This document shows, in pieces, positions 24,686 through 33,453 of a stretch of 38,927 nucleotides of DNA. How positions within the stretch are numbered: position 1 is the first letter of the stretch; each line of letters begins with the position of its first letter. The stretch lies in contig NZ_BTPU01000051.1 in the NCBI RefSeq assembly GCF_036985595.1, forward strand, positions 1 through 38,927, given 5' to 3'. The DNA comes from Vallitalea maricola (GTDB lineage: Bacteria > Bacillota > Clostridia > Lachnospirales > Vallitaleaceae). The notes under the pieces are model-generated. The model saw only the letters and a program-made list of their open reading frames with translations, was not told where the DNA came from and did not search any database. The position numbers and the translations under genes are program-made.

Positions 24686-25294
24686 TCAATTCTTCTTAAT
24701 CATCTTTAACCTTGTGAATTCTTCTCTTTCTTTTTCCTCCAAAGCATTTTGTATATGTTTTGTTAAGTCCGTATACCTTGGAATCATTATATTCTTGAGA
24801 GCATTAGCTCTTTTTTGAGTCCTTTTGATATTAATAGCAAGTCTGTAGATTGCGTTCTCTACTTCCGCCATAACTACTGTCAACTGCTTAACCTTATAGA
24901 ACTTACTGAATGCTTCGTCAAGTGATAACGTAGTTCTAGCAAAACCATACTGAGGATGTATTTCTTCCTCAGGTATACTTATTATAGGTATCTCTACACC
25001 CATGATACTCCTTGTTTTTATTTCAATATTCTTTTCTTCTTCTACAGCAGTACCTATCTGCTCAACAGTACTAATACCTATAGACATATTAGCATTTTGC
25101 AGAGCTTCATATGCCTCCGTAAAAGTTGAATCGATGTGAGATTGTATTTCTTCAGCCTTATCAATAAGAAGCATCATTTCTCTTACCAGTATATTTCTTT
25201 TTTTATCTAATAACTCATAACCCTGCTTAGACAATCTAAGAGTGTTTTTTGCTACAATCAAATTACCTTTAGTAGGAAATAATGTTGTATCCAT
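24686..25294 (-). CDS. ntpD: V-type ATP synthase subunit D
   Basis: 202 residues. Subunit D is the central rotor shaft inside the A3B3 head. It is mainly a long alpha-helical coiled coil; the typical N terminus MDTTLFPTKGNLIVAKNTL and the C-terminal RTQKRANALKNIMIPRY block are both present. The frame begins at a GTG (25303), but the ATG at 25294 gives the canonical family N terminus and better spacing from AAGGAAAG. It is the last gene of the operon, 42 bp after subunit B, and is followed by the operon terminator. Confidence 0.95.
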   Translation of the reverse strand: MDTTLFPTKGNLIVAKNTLRLSKQGYELLDKKRNILVREMMLLIDKAEEIQSHIDSTFTEAYEALQNANMSIGISTVEQIGTAVEEEKNIEIKTRSIMGVEIPIISIPEEEIHPQYGFARTTLSLDEAFSKFYKVKQLTVVMAEVENAIYRLAINIKRTQKRANALKNIMIPRYTDLTKHIQNALEEKEREEFTRLKMIKKN

Positions 25295-25336
25295 ATCAAT
25301 CACTTTCCTTTACTGAGTTTAGCTAATATGAGTAAT

Positions 25337-26731
25337 CTAATTCGCTTCCTCATAATAAGGTTTATAATATTTATCCAATACTTCTTCATCAACTCTGTCA
25401 AGCTCTTCTCTTGGCAATATACCAAGCAATCTCCATCCTAGATCAAGAGTTGCATCCATGAAACGGTTCTCATCTCTAGTCTGTGATACAAATAATTCTT
25501 CGAATACCTTACCAAATTCCATATATTTTTTATCTATATCAGATAACTCATCTTCTCCAATTACTGATGCCAAAGCTTTTACTTCTTGAACATGAGCATA
25601 AGAGGCAAATAATTGATTGGCTATCTGAGGGTGATCTTCTCTAGTGAATCCTTCACCAATACCATCTTTCATAAGTCTAGATAATGAAGGTATTACTATT
25701 ATTGGTGGATAGATTCCTTTTTGATGCAATGACCTGTCAAGAACAATTTGTCCCTCTGTAATATATCCAGTTAAGTCAGGTATTGGATGGGTTATATCAT
25801 CATTAGGCATAGTCAATATAGGAATCTGAGTGATTGAACCTGATCTATCTCTTAACATTCCTGCTCTTTCATACAAAGAAGCAAGGTCACTATACATATA
25901 ACCTGGGAAACCTTTTCTACTAGGAATCTCTCCTTTGGATGAAGATATTTCTCTAAGTGCTTCACAATAAGAAGTCATATCAGTGAGTATGACAAGTACA
26001 TGCATATTATGTTCAAATGCTAAATACTCGGCAGTCGTTAAAGCACATCTTGGAGTAACTATCCTTTCAACAACTGGGTCATTAGCACGATTAAGGAACA
26101 TTACAACTTTCTGTAACACACCACTCTCTTCAAAACTTCTTCTGAAATACTCAGCAACATCATTCTTTACACCCATTGCTCCAAAAACAACAGCAAAGTT
26201 ATTTTCATCATCATTGCCTGTCAGTCTAGCTTGTTTTACTATCTGAACAGCTAGAGCATCATGAGGCAGACCATTTCCTGAGAATACAGGTAATTTCTGA
26301 CCTCTTATTAGAGTAGTAAGACCATCTATTGCCGAAATACCTGTTTGAATATAGTTTCTTGGATATTCTCTTGAAATTGGATTGATAGGACTTCCATTAA
26401 TATCTCTGCTAACATCAGGTATTATATCACCTAGTCCATCAATTGGTCTTCCAAGTCCATCTAGTGTCCTACCTAATATTTCTTTTGATAAAGGTATTTC
26501 AAGAGCTTTACCCCTGAAACTTGTCCTTGTATTAGCGCTTGATATACCTGTAGTTCCTTCAAAAACTTGAATAACAGCTATATCATCATTTATTTCTATG
26601 ACCCTGCCTACTCGCTCTTCTCCATTTTCAAGTTTTATGTCAACCATTTCTTCATATGATACATCTTTTACACCCCTAAGAACTATAAGGGAACCAGTTA
26701 CTTGTTTTAATCCTAAATATTCTATACTCAT
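25337..26731 (-). CDS. ntpB: V-type ATP synthase subunit B
   Basis: 464 residues, the non-catalytic head subunit. Family blocks include AIDGLTTLIRGQKLPVFSGNG, in which the P-loop is degenerate as expected, VVFGAMGVKNDVAEYFR, and TDMTSYCEALREISSSKGE. Together with A it forms the hexameric head. The ATG follows AAAGGAAGAAGC, and the start overlaps the subunit A stop by 4 bp (ATGA), so A and B should be translationally coupled, which suits their 3:3 stoichiometry. Confidence 0.97.
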   Translation of the reverse strand: MSIEYLGLKQVTGSLIVLRGVKDVSYEEMVDIKLENGEERVGRVIEINDDIAVIQVFEGTTGISSANTRTSFRGKALEIPLSKEILGRTLDGLGRPIDGLGDIIPDVSRDINGSPINPISREYPRNYIQTGISAIDGLTTLIRGQKLPVFSGNGLPHDALAVQIVKQARLTGNDDENNFAVVFGAMGVKNDVAEYFRRSFEESGVLQKVVMFLNRANDPVVERIVTPRCALTTAEYLAFEHNMHVLVILTDMTSYCEALREISSSKGEIPSRKGFPGYMYSDLASLYERAGMLRDRSGSITQIPILTMPNDDITHPIPDLTGYITEGQIVLDRSLHQKGIYPPIIVIPSLSRLMKDGIGEGFTREDHPQIANQLFASYAHVQEVKALASVIGEDELSDIDKKYMEFGKVFEELFVSQTRDENRFMDATLDLGWRLLGILPREELDRVDEEVLDKYYKPYYEEAN

Positions 26732-28515
26732 AGCTTCTTCCTTTCGAAACTCTTATAACTTTCCTTTACTTCATCATAGAAATTATCAATTTTTTCTTTC
26801 AGTAAATCAAATTCTTCTAGATTTTTATTACTTACATTATATTTCATCTTAATCATTTCATCATATATACCTGTTTTTCTAAGCTGGGACATTGGAATGC
26901 CCCCATTAACCAACTCTTTTGATTTATCTTGTAGGTATAGAATGATTTCCATCATTTTATATTGTTTTTTCATAGGTACATAAGTATCAATATCATTGAA
27001 TGCATTCTGCTGTAAGAATCCTAATCTAATCACTTTTGATATCTCAAGAGTTAATTTTTGATCTTCAGGTAAGATATCTGCTCCGATTAATTTAACAATT
27101 TCCATCAATTTGCTCTCAGCTTGAAGTAAACTCACTATCTTAGTTCTTAATTCAAAGAAATCATCAGCTACTTTAGTTTCATACCAATTTTCCAAGTCAT
27201 CTATATATTCACTATAACTATTCAACCAGTGTATAGCTGGGTAATGCCTTGAATAAGCTAATTGCCTATCAAGAGCCCAGAAACATCTCACAAATCTCTT
27301 AGTATTCTGGGTAACAGGTTCTGAGAAATCTCCCCCTTGTGGTGAAACAGCACCGATTATACTTACTGACCCTTCACTATCATTAAGATTGTCCACGTAT
27401 CCTGCTCTTTCATAGAATTGTGATAATCTTGATGGTAAGTAAGCTGGGAAACCTTCTTCTGCTGGCATTTCTTCAAGTCTTCCAGATATTTCCCTAAGTG
27501 CTTCAGCCCATCTGGAAGTTGAATCCGCCATTATGGCTACATGATAACCCATATCCCTATAGTACTCAGCTAAAGTTATTCCTGTATATATAGAAGCTTC
27601 TCTTGCCGCAACAGGCATATTTGAAGTATTAGCTATCAATATGGTTCTATCCATAAGTGACTTACCTGATTTTGGGTCTATCAGCTTTGGAAAATCTTCT
27701 AAAACCTCTGTTATTTCATTTCCTCTTTCTCCACAACCAATATATACAATAATATCAGCATCACTCCATTTTGCAAGTTGATGTTGAGTCATTGTCTTTC
27801 CAGTACCGAATCCACCTGGAATAGAGGCTGTACCACCTTTTGCAATTGGGAATAGTGTATCAATAACCCTTTGTCCTGTTACAAGAGGTATTGTAAGTCT
27901 TCTCCTGTTTTTAAAAGGTCTTGCCATTCTTACTGGCCATTTTTGTATTAAGTCCAATTCTTTTATCTCATCTTGCTCTGTCTTAATCTTAACAATAGTA
28001 TCATGGACTTTGTATCTACCATTAGGAGCTGCATATTCTACTACTCCAGACATATATGGGTGCATCATAACTTTATGCATAACCAGATCCGTTTCCTTAA
28101 TCTCAGCTATAACATCTCCGCCTTTAATGTTATCACCTTTTTTTACTACAACTTCAACTACCCATTCTTTTTCAGTGTTAAGAGACTCTATATCAAGTCC
28201 TCTGCTTATAAAAGAGCCAGACATCTCTTCCATCTTTTTCAAAGGACGTTGAATACCGTCAAAAACTCCACCTATAATACCAGGTCCTAATTGAAGTGAC
28301 AAGGGTTCACCTGTTGATATTACAGGTTCTCCCACTTTAATTCCAGTAGTTGATTCATAGACCTGTACAATAATATCTTCATTCTCTATGCTTATAACTT
28401 CACCTATCAACTTGGCATTTCCAACTAAAACCATTTCTAACATCTTAAATTTACTGCTGCCTCTTACAGTTACAACAGGTCCATTTACACCAACAATCAT
28501 ATCATCTTTGTTCAA
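26728..28515 (-). CDS. ntpA: V-type ATP synthase catalytic subunit A
   Basis: 595 residues. The P-loop GGFGTGKTMTQHQLAKW, the VYIGCGERGNEITEVL block, and MADSTSRWAEALREISGRL are typical of catalytic A subunits, which have an insertion of about 90 residues relative to F1-beta. The frame continues upstream to 28602, but that would overlap the subunit E gene and add an atypical 29-residue tail. A TTG at 28515, preceded by AAGGTGG, gives MNKDDMIVGVNGPVVTV, the expected family start, and lies 13 bp after the E stop. I therefore choose TTG. Confidence 0.96.
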   Translation of the reverse strand: MNKDDMIVGVNGPVVTVRGSSKFKMLEMVLVGNAKLIGEVISIENEDIIVQVYESTTGIKVGEPVISTGEPLSLQLGPGIIGGVFDGIQRPLKKMEEMSGSFISRGLDIESLNTEKEWVVEVVVKKGDNIKGGDVIAEIKETDLVMHKVMMHPYMSGVVEYAAPNGRYKVHDTIVKIKTEQDEIKELDLIQKWPVRMARPFKNRRRLTIPLVTGQRVIDTLFPIAKGGTASIPGGFGTGKTMTQHQLAKWSDADIIVYIGCGERGNEITEVLEDFPKLIDPKSGKSLMDRTILIANTSNMPVAAREASIYTGITLAEYYRDMGYHVAIMADSTSRWAEALREISGRLEEMPAEEGFPAYLPSRLSQFYERAGYVDNLNDSEGSVSIIGAVSPQGGDFSEPVTQNTKRFVRCFWALDRQLAYSRHYPAIHWLNSYSEYIDDLENWYETKVADDFFELRTKIVSLLQAESKLMEIVKLIGADILPEDQKLTLEISKVIRLGFLQQNAFNDIDTYVPMKKQYKMMEIILYLQDKSKELVNGGIPMSQLRKTGIYDEMIKMKYNVSNKNLEEFDLLKEKIDNFYDEVKESYKSFERKKL

Positions 28516-28528
28516 TGTGCCACCTTCT

Positions 28529-29125
28529 TTACTCGATTTCAAGATTACAATTATGCAAAAATGTTTCTTTCTGTTCATATAATTTACTGTAAAATGAATC
28601 ATCTAAGTATATATTTTTACTCTTATTAAATATCTTACATCCACCAATCATTTTTTTATTCTTATCTTCAAGAACAATCTTATTATCAAATTCTTTATTA
28701 AGCCTATTAAGATATTTTTCATCGGTATGGGCAATATAAATTAATATTTCCCCATCACCTATTTTTTCTATATCTTCTTTTATCAGGTTCATAAGATACT
28801 CTTGATACTCTTTCTTTTGTGTAAATGCTTCTAATTCTTTTTCTGCATCCCTGAAAGTACCTTTTATAATTTCTTCTCTAGCTTTTAATATCTCTCGTTT
28901 ACTATCCATGATAGATCTGGATATTATTTCATTCTTTTCTTTTTGTATACTTTTTAATCCACTTTGAATTATTTCATAAGCTTTGGATAGATATGCAAGC
29001 TCTTTTTCTTCATATATTGCTTCAAGTTCTTTTTCTGTTTGCTCCATTATTTCTTTTCTTTGATTACTTACATCTGTCATAATATCATGAGCAAACTTAT
29101 CTATCTTTTCTTCAACAATTCGCAT
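28529..29125 (-). CDS. ntpE: V-type ATP synthase subunit E (peripheral stalk)
   Basis: 198 residues. A long charged helix occupies the first ~110 residues (EKELEAIYEEKELAYLSKAYEI) and is followed by a small C-terminal head-binding domain. It pairs with the G/H-type stalk protein to form the peripheral stator. A TTG-initiated frame reaches 29149, but the ATG at 29125 has GAAGG at 6 nt and gives the usual MRIVEEKIDKFAHDIM start. It lies between F and A. Confidence 0.92.
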   Translation of the reverse strand: MRIVEEKIDKFAHDIMTDVSNQRKEIMEQTEKELEAIYEEKELAYLSKAYEIIQSGLKSIQKEKNEIISRSIMDSKREILKAREEIIKGTFRDAEKELEAFTQKKEYQEYLMNLIKEDIEKIGDGEILIYIAHTDEKYLNRLNKEFDNKIVLEDKNKKMIGGCKIFNKSKNIYLDDSFYSKLYEQKETFLHNCNLEIE

Positions 29126-29179
29126 AATTACCCTTCTTCCTTTTAACAATATTAGACCAAAACAAATATCTTGTTATTA

Positions 29180-29488
29180 TTATATCTTTAATCCGATAGC
29201 TTCTCTGACATATTTTGTAATTGAATCAGGTGTTCTTCCAGTACCATGTCTATCAGGAATCTCTACAATTAAAGGTGTGTGATAATTAAGTTTTATGTCT
29301 TTTATTTTATCTGCAATTAATTTTCCGAGTTTTTCTGTAATTAATATTATACCTATATCCCTGTCTTTTAGAGCTTCATCAAGGGCATTCCTTATTTCTT
29401 CCATATCGTGGACAACTACACCTTCAACACCTGCTAATCGCATACCTGTTTTCGTATCAATGTTATCACTAATAAGGTACATTTTCAT
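29180..29488 (-). CDS. ntpG: V-type ATP synthase subunit F
   Basis: 102 residues, the normal size of subunit F, which binds the D shaft in the central stalk. The start MKMYLISDNIDTKTGMRLAG and the GIILITEKLGKLIADKI and PLIVEIPDRHG blocks are characteristic. GGAGG precedes the ATG. It is 24 bp after subunit K and about 55 bp before subunit E. Naming differs between systems (NtpG in Enterococcus, AtpF in archaea). Confidence 0.93.
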   Translation of the reverse strand: MKMYLISDNIDTKTGMRLAGVEGVVVHDMEEIRNALDEALKDRDIGIILITEKLGKLIADKIKDIKLNYHTPLIVEIPDRHGTGRTPDSITKYVREAIGLKI

Positions 29489-29512
29489 AGCTAATCTACC
29501 TCCGTTTGCTTT

Positions 29513-29938
29513 TTAGCCTAAAATCAATATTGATATGATAAGTCCATAGATAGCAATACCTTCAGCAAGACCAACAAAGATAACTGTTTTACCTAATAAT
29601 TTTGAATCCTCACTAATAGCACCTATAGCTGCTGAACCAGATACAGCAACTGCAATCCCTGAACCAATAGCAGCCAAACCAGTAGATAATGCTGCTGCGA
29701 TATATTTCATACCTTCTGCACTAGCAGCAGCTTTTTCCGCAGTCTCTGCTGCTAAAGCTGTAGTTCCACCTGTTAACAAAACAACAGTGGCAACTATTAA
29801 AATCCCAAAGAAACTCAAAACATTTATTCCTAAAATCGTTTTAGCTTTACTTCCATCAATACCTTTCTTTATTGCATATACTCCAGTTCCCACTGTAACA
29901 ATCACTAATAAAAGTGCTAAACTCATTACTATATCCAT
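29513..29938 (-). CDS. ntpK: V-type ATP synthase subunit K (membrane rotor ring)
   Basis: 141 residues with four membrane helices (about 3-22, 38-60, 76-104, 118-140), arranged as two hairpins as in Enterococcus NtpK. Only the second hairpin is glycine-rich and carries the ion-binding carboxylate, in GLAEGIAIYGLI. The first hairpin has none. The residue after that Glu is Gly, not the Ser/Thr typical of sodium-binding rings. The ATG at 29938 has AAGGAGG at 8 nt and replaces a longer frame starting at 29971. A 130-bp gap separates it from subunit I, unusually wide for this operon. Confidence 0.95.
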   Translation of the reverse strand: MDIVMSLALLLVIVTVGTGVYAIKKGIDGSKAKTILGINVLSFFGILIVATVVLLTGGTTALAAETAEKAAASAEGMKYIAAALSTGLAAIGSGIAVAVSGSAAIGAISEDSKLLGKTVIFVGLAEGIAIYGLIISILILG

Positions 29939-30068
29939 TATATTTTCCTCCTTAATTTTCCTATAAGCCACATTTTATCTATTAAACGCAGCTTCATTCT
30001 AATTATAATAATTTTATTTATATAACTCTTTGCAACCAATATCTATGTAATACTTTACACGTTATATA

Positions 30069-31997
30069 TTAAGTTGCTTGTTTATCCTTTATCTTGAATG
30101 GATTAAAGCTTATGCCTTCACCACTAAAGAATCTACTAAATAATTCGTAGTACTCCAATCTTAATCCTTGAATACCTACTATTAAACCTTCCAGACAGAT
30201 AATCAATATATTACCGAAAATCATTACAAATATACTTCCGGTACCGCCCACCATATCTGCCATCATGTGGAAAGCTAAAAAGAAACCAACATGATTAAGT
30301 GCAAAAGCACCAACTCTTATAAATGATATGGTATTACTTAAGATGGCAAGCAATGTTTCGATAAGTTCAAATATGGCTTCAATAAAATAGCCGCCTTTAT
30401 CCTCAGGTAATATATATTTCTTTTTCTCTATCAAGTTTCCTAAAGGATGTGATAAAAAGATTAATATCAATGGTACCACAATCAATAATAGAATCTGCCA
30501 TGCTGCAATCTTATAATCACTTCTCAATACTTTTGACAGAATTAAATAAATAAGTGCAAGATAGAAAATCAAACCAGTTATTCCATTCCTATCAAAAAGC
30601 AACTGTCCCATCTTTTTCTTTTTAACTGCATTCCATATATTTAAAACCATAGCCATTATTAATAATAAAACACCAAATCCAACAGCAATTATTAATACTA
30701 ATTGTTTATTTTCCATAGGATTAATCATTGGTATGAATCCAAATATCTCTCTTAGAAGCTCTTCATTACCAAATATCGAACCATAGAAGAGACCGAATAT
30801 AGCTGAAGCTATACCTGCATATATACCTATTTTCCCTAAGGCGTTTCCCTTCTTCTTATAAACATAAAAACCTAATAATGCTATGACTAAGCCCTGTCCC
30901 ATATCTCCAAACATCATACCAAACATTAGTAAGTATGTTATAGCTACAAAAGGTGTGGGATCAAGTTCATTGTAAGATGGTGTACCATACATCTTGACTA
31001 ATGACTCAAATGGTTTAAAGAATTTATTATTTCTTAATTTTGTTGGCGGTTTGGTCTTCTTGACCGCTTCATCCTCTTCAACAATACACGTTATATCCTC
31101 ATCTTCTTTAATCTTTTCCATAAAATCATCCAGTTGACTCTGAGGAATCCAACCAGTAAGATAAAAAGCATCCTTTGAATGGACTACATGTCTCCTAATA
31201 TCAAACACCTGATCTAACTGGTTGATGATATTATAGATATCAGCAATCTTATCATAATTTTCTTTGTAGAAGTTATCTATCTTCTTGGCAATTTCTTTTT
31301 CTTCATTTGATAACTTTGCCAAAGTATCATCTATGCTTTGAATCACTTCTTTTGGATGTCCTTTTACTTCACCAGAAATTCTTATTCTTTCAAAGTATAA
31401 CGATGCAAAGAGACTATCAATGCTTTCTTGTACTATCTTAGGCATGAAGTACAGTAAGAATACGTGGTCATCTTCTTCGAATACTTTAAATACTAATACT
31501 TCCAGATCTTCCACATAATCATTTAGTTTTTTGAAACTATCCTTTGGCATTTTGCCGAATCTGAATTTCATAAACTCAAATTCAAATAGCTTATTAATCT
31601 CAATATCTACGTTTTTAATTGGAATAATCTGTTTCCTTATTCTCTTATTTATTGTTATCTTATTACTAATATCTTCTTTTTGTTTCATAAGTTCTGATAA
31701 TTCATTACTCAGATCTTCTACTACAGGTTCTACATCAAGAGCACAATTAACTTGTTTGTCATCAATATCAATCTGCTCTAATTTGATGTCAAGATTCTCA
31801 CATAATTTACCTAATTTCTTAATCACATTATCATAGGGATTTTGTATAGAAAATGGGTATAATCCTTTAACTGAATCTAGTATTGAAATTGCATTCACCA
31901 ACTGTACATCATATGGTAAAACATTTTTGATTACAAAGTAATCCAAGGCTTTAATTGGTCCAGCTACATTTACAAAAAACATTTTTTCAATTGACAT
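30069..31997 (-). CDS. ntpI: V-type ATP synthase subunit I (a-subunit, ion channel)
   Basis: 642 residues. The first ~330 form the cytosolic stalk-binding half with coiled coils. The rest is a membrane domain with about seven or eight helices. The essential channel arginine is seen in SFIRVGAFALNHVGF, next to the helix that contacts the K ring. TPFVAITYLLMFGMMFGDMGQG is another conserved block. The GGGAGGAGG ribosome binding site is strong. It lies after subunit C and before K. The ordering with C upstream differs from the Enterococcus hirae ntp operon, where C follows E. Confidence 0.96.
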   Translation of the reverse strand: MSIEKMFFVNVAGPIKALDYFVIKNVLPYDVQLVNAISILDSVKGLYPFSIQNPYDNVIKKLGKLCENLDIKLEQIDIDDKQVNCALDVEPVVEDLSNELSELMKQKEDISNKITINKRIRKQIIPIKNVDIEINKLFEFEFMKFRFGKMPKDSFKKLNDYVEDLEVLVFKVFEEDDHVFLLYFMPKIVQESIDSLFASLYFERIRISGEVKGHPKEVIQSIDDTLAKLSNEEKEIAKKIDNFYKENYDKIADIYNIINQLDQVFDIRRHVVHSKDAFYLTGWIPQSQLDDFMEKIKEDEDITCIVEEDEAVKKTKPPTKLRNNKFFKPFESLVKMYGTPSYNELDPTPFVAITYLLMFGMMFGDMGQGLVIALLGFYVYKKKGNALGKIGIYAGIASAIFGLFYGSIFGNEELLREIFGFIPMINPMENKQLVLIIAVGFGVLLLIMAMVLNIWNAVKKKKMGQLLFDRNGITGLIFYLALIYLILSKVLRSDYKIAAWQILLLIVVPLILIFLSHPLGNLIEKKKYILPEDKGGYFIEAIFELIETLLAILSNTISFIRVGAFALNHVGFFLAFHMMADMVGGTGSIFVMIFGNILIICLEGLIVGIQGLRLEYYELFSRFFSGEGISFNPFKIKDKQAT

Positions 31998-32012
31998 AAA
32001 ATCGCCTCCTCC

Positions 32013-33053
32013 CTATTTTCCAAAACCGATTAAAAATTTCTTAATTTTGTTTGGATCAACATCATATCTTATGCCTTCGATAATAGTTGTTATATTCATT
32101 ATCTCTACTTCTTTAGCGAACATATACCCAAGTATTGGTGCTATAGAGAATGGATACATACTTATATTTTTATCATGGATATCAAGAATATACTCGTAAA
32201 ACTCCTTTTCCCAATAATGTTCATCTGAAGATAATATGTCATTATAGGGAGTTTTTTTCAATATTTCAATTATTTCTTCTACACTATTAGAATTAATAAG
32301 TAATCTCAAATCTTTCTGACTCAACTTATATCGATAGGGTATATGATATCTGTATAAAATCTCTTTTGATATATTATAATAATGCTTCCCTCTATATACC
32401 CACATAATGTTACGTAAGTCAGCCTCCAAACCTATAATATGGTTAGCAATCTTTTTATCTGTACCACTCACCAATTCAGGTTGTGCGATAAGTTTTTTAT
32501 AATAATACATATCCAGTGCCATTTCTGCTGAAAAAAGGTCTATATGATTATCATCTTTTATCAATGGATTTAGAATCTCATAAAAATTAGTTTCCTTCAG
32601 TCCATTAACAAATGTTCTAATATCCTTAGCAGCAAACAACTTATTGAAATCTATAACACTATATTTATTAATAAAAAATAATCTTCTATCAATTTGGTGT
32701 ATATCACCACCCATTTGTAATGTTCTAAGCATTTTCTTCAAGTCTTCTATTTCTTGTCTACGATAAATATATCTAAAAACAGATTTTTCATTTCCTTTGA
32801 GATATCTACCTATCTTAAGAGCTTCTCTGATAATAGATTTATATAAAAGCATTTCAACTTGACCTCTATGAACATTACTCTCATTTAATTCTTGTAAAAA
32901 GTCGTTATAATAAGTATTGTTTTTTAGATATATCGCAACTTCTAGTACACTGTTTCGTAGAAGTAGTTGCTCATAGTCATCTTTTGTGAGCATCTTACCT
33001 TTCATTGCCCTAATCTTAGTAGAAAGATGACTGTACTTGAACGTTGCTAGCAT
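32013..33053 (-). CDS. ntpC: V-type ATP synthase subunit C
   Basis: 346 residues, almost all alpha-helical. Subunit C (yeast d) links the central shaft to the membrane K ring. The start LATFKYSHLSTKIRAMKGKML and the repeated three-domain pattern with IRTFVNGLKETNFYEILNPL are typical. GAGGTG precedes the ATG. Only 15 bp separate it from subunit I downstream, and 4 bp from the G/H stalk gene upstream, so these are surely one operon. Confidence 0.92.
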   Translation of the reverse strand: MLATFKYSHLSTKIRAMKGKMLTKDDYEQLLLRNSVLEVAIYLKNNTYYNDFLQELNESNVHRGQVEMLLYKSIIREALKIGRYLKGNEKSVFRYIYRRQEIEDLKKMLRTLQMGGDIHQIDRRLFFINKYSVIDFNKLFAAKDIRTFVNGLKETNFYEILNPLIKDDNHIDLFSAEMALDMYYYKKLIAQPELVSGTDKKIANHIIGLEADLRNIMWVYRGKHYYNISKEILYRYHIPYRYKLSQKDLRLLINSNSVEEIIEILKKTPYNDILSSDEHYWEKEFYEYILDIHDKNISMYPFSIAPILGYMFAKEVEIMNITTIIEGIRYDVDPNKIKKFLIGFGK

Positions 33054-33057
33054 ATAC

Positions 33058-33372
33058 TCACCTCTCTAGAACTGCTTTTACAAGTTCATCACTCCATATT
33101 TTCCTTTTTTCCTCTCCATAGAGCTTCATTTTTTCTAGTCTTTCTTTTGCTTTTTTTATATACTCATCTGCTTCAGCTTGAGCTTCATCAAGTTCTCTTT
33201 GCCTTAGTTGTTTGACTTTTCTATTTGCATCATGTAATATTTTATCTTTTAACGCTTCTACTTTATCTAACATTTCCTTGTGTTTATTTTCTTTTTCTTC
33301 TTTTGTTGTGTCCAATACCTCCCTAGCTTTATTTTCAATAGAAATTATTTTATTGATGATAGCTTCCAACAT
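33058..33372 (-). CDS. V-type ATP synthase peripheral stalk subunit G/H
   Basis: 104 residues forming one continuous charged helix (EVLDTTKEEKENKHKEML, then ELDEAQAEADEYIKKAKE), as expected for the stalk protein partnering subunit E. It is the first gene of the nine-gene operon. GAGGTG sits just before the ATG. The family is variable in sequence, so the call rests on length, coiled-coil character and position at the head of the operon. Confidence 0.88.
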   Translation of the reverse strand: MLEAIINKIISIENKAREVLDTTKEEKENKHKEMLDKVEALKDKILHDANRKVKQLRQRELDEAQAEADEYIKKAKERLEKMKLYGEEKRKIWSDELVKAVLER

Positions 33373-33424
33373 TGCACCTCTTTTCTATAATCTTTTACCT
33401 TCCTCTTTTTTAAACCTAACTTAT

Positions 33425-33453
33425 ATGATATCAAAATTTTTTAAGAATCTCAA
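33425..33453 (-). promoter_or_regulatory. Promoter of the V-type ATPase operon, overlapping the addB stop
   Basis: TTGAGA (33453-33448), 17-bp spacer, TATCAT (33430-33425) with extended -10 TGA. The -35 hexamer contains the addB stop codon. No terminator separates addB from the operon, so readthrough from addB is also possible. Confidence 0.7.

Noticed and set aside
29939..30068. Promoter for subunit K in the 130-bp gap
   Set aside because: TTGGTT-17-TAAAAT can be drawn, but the match is too weak in such AT-rich DNA to report as a feature.
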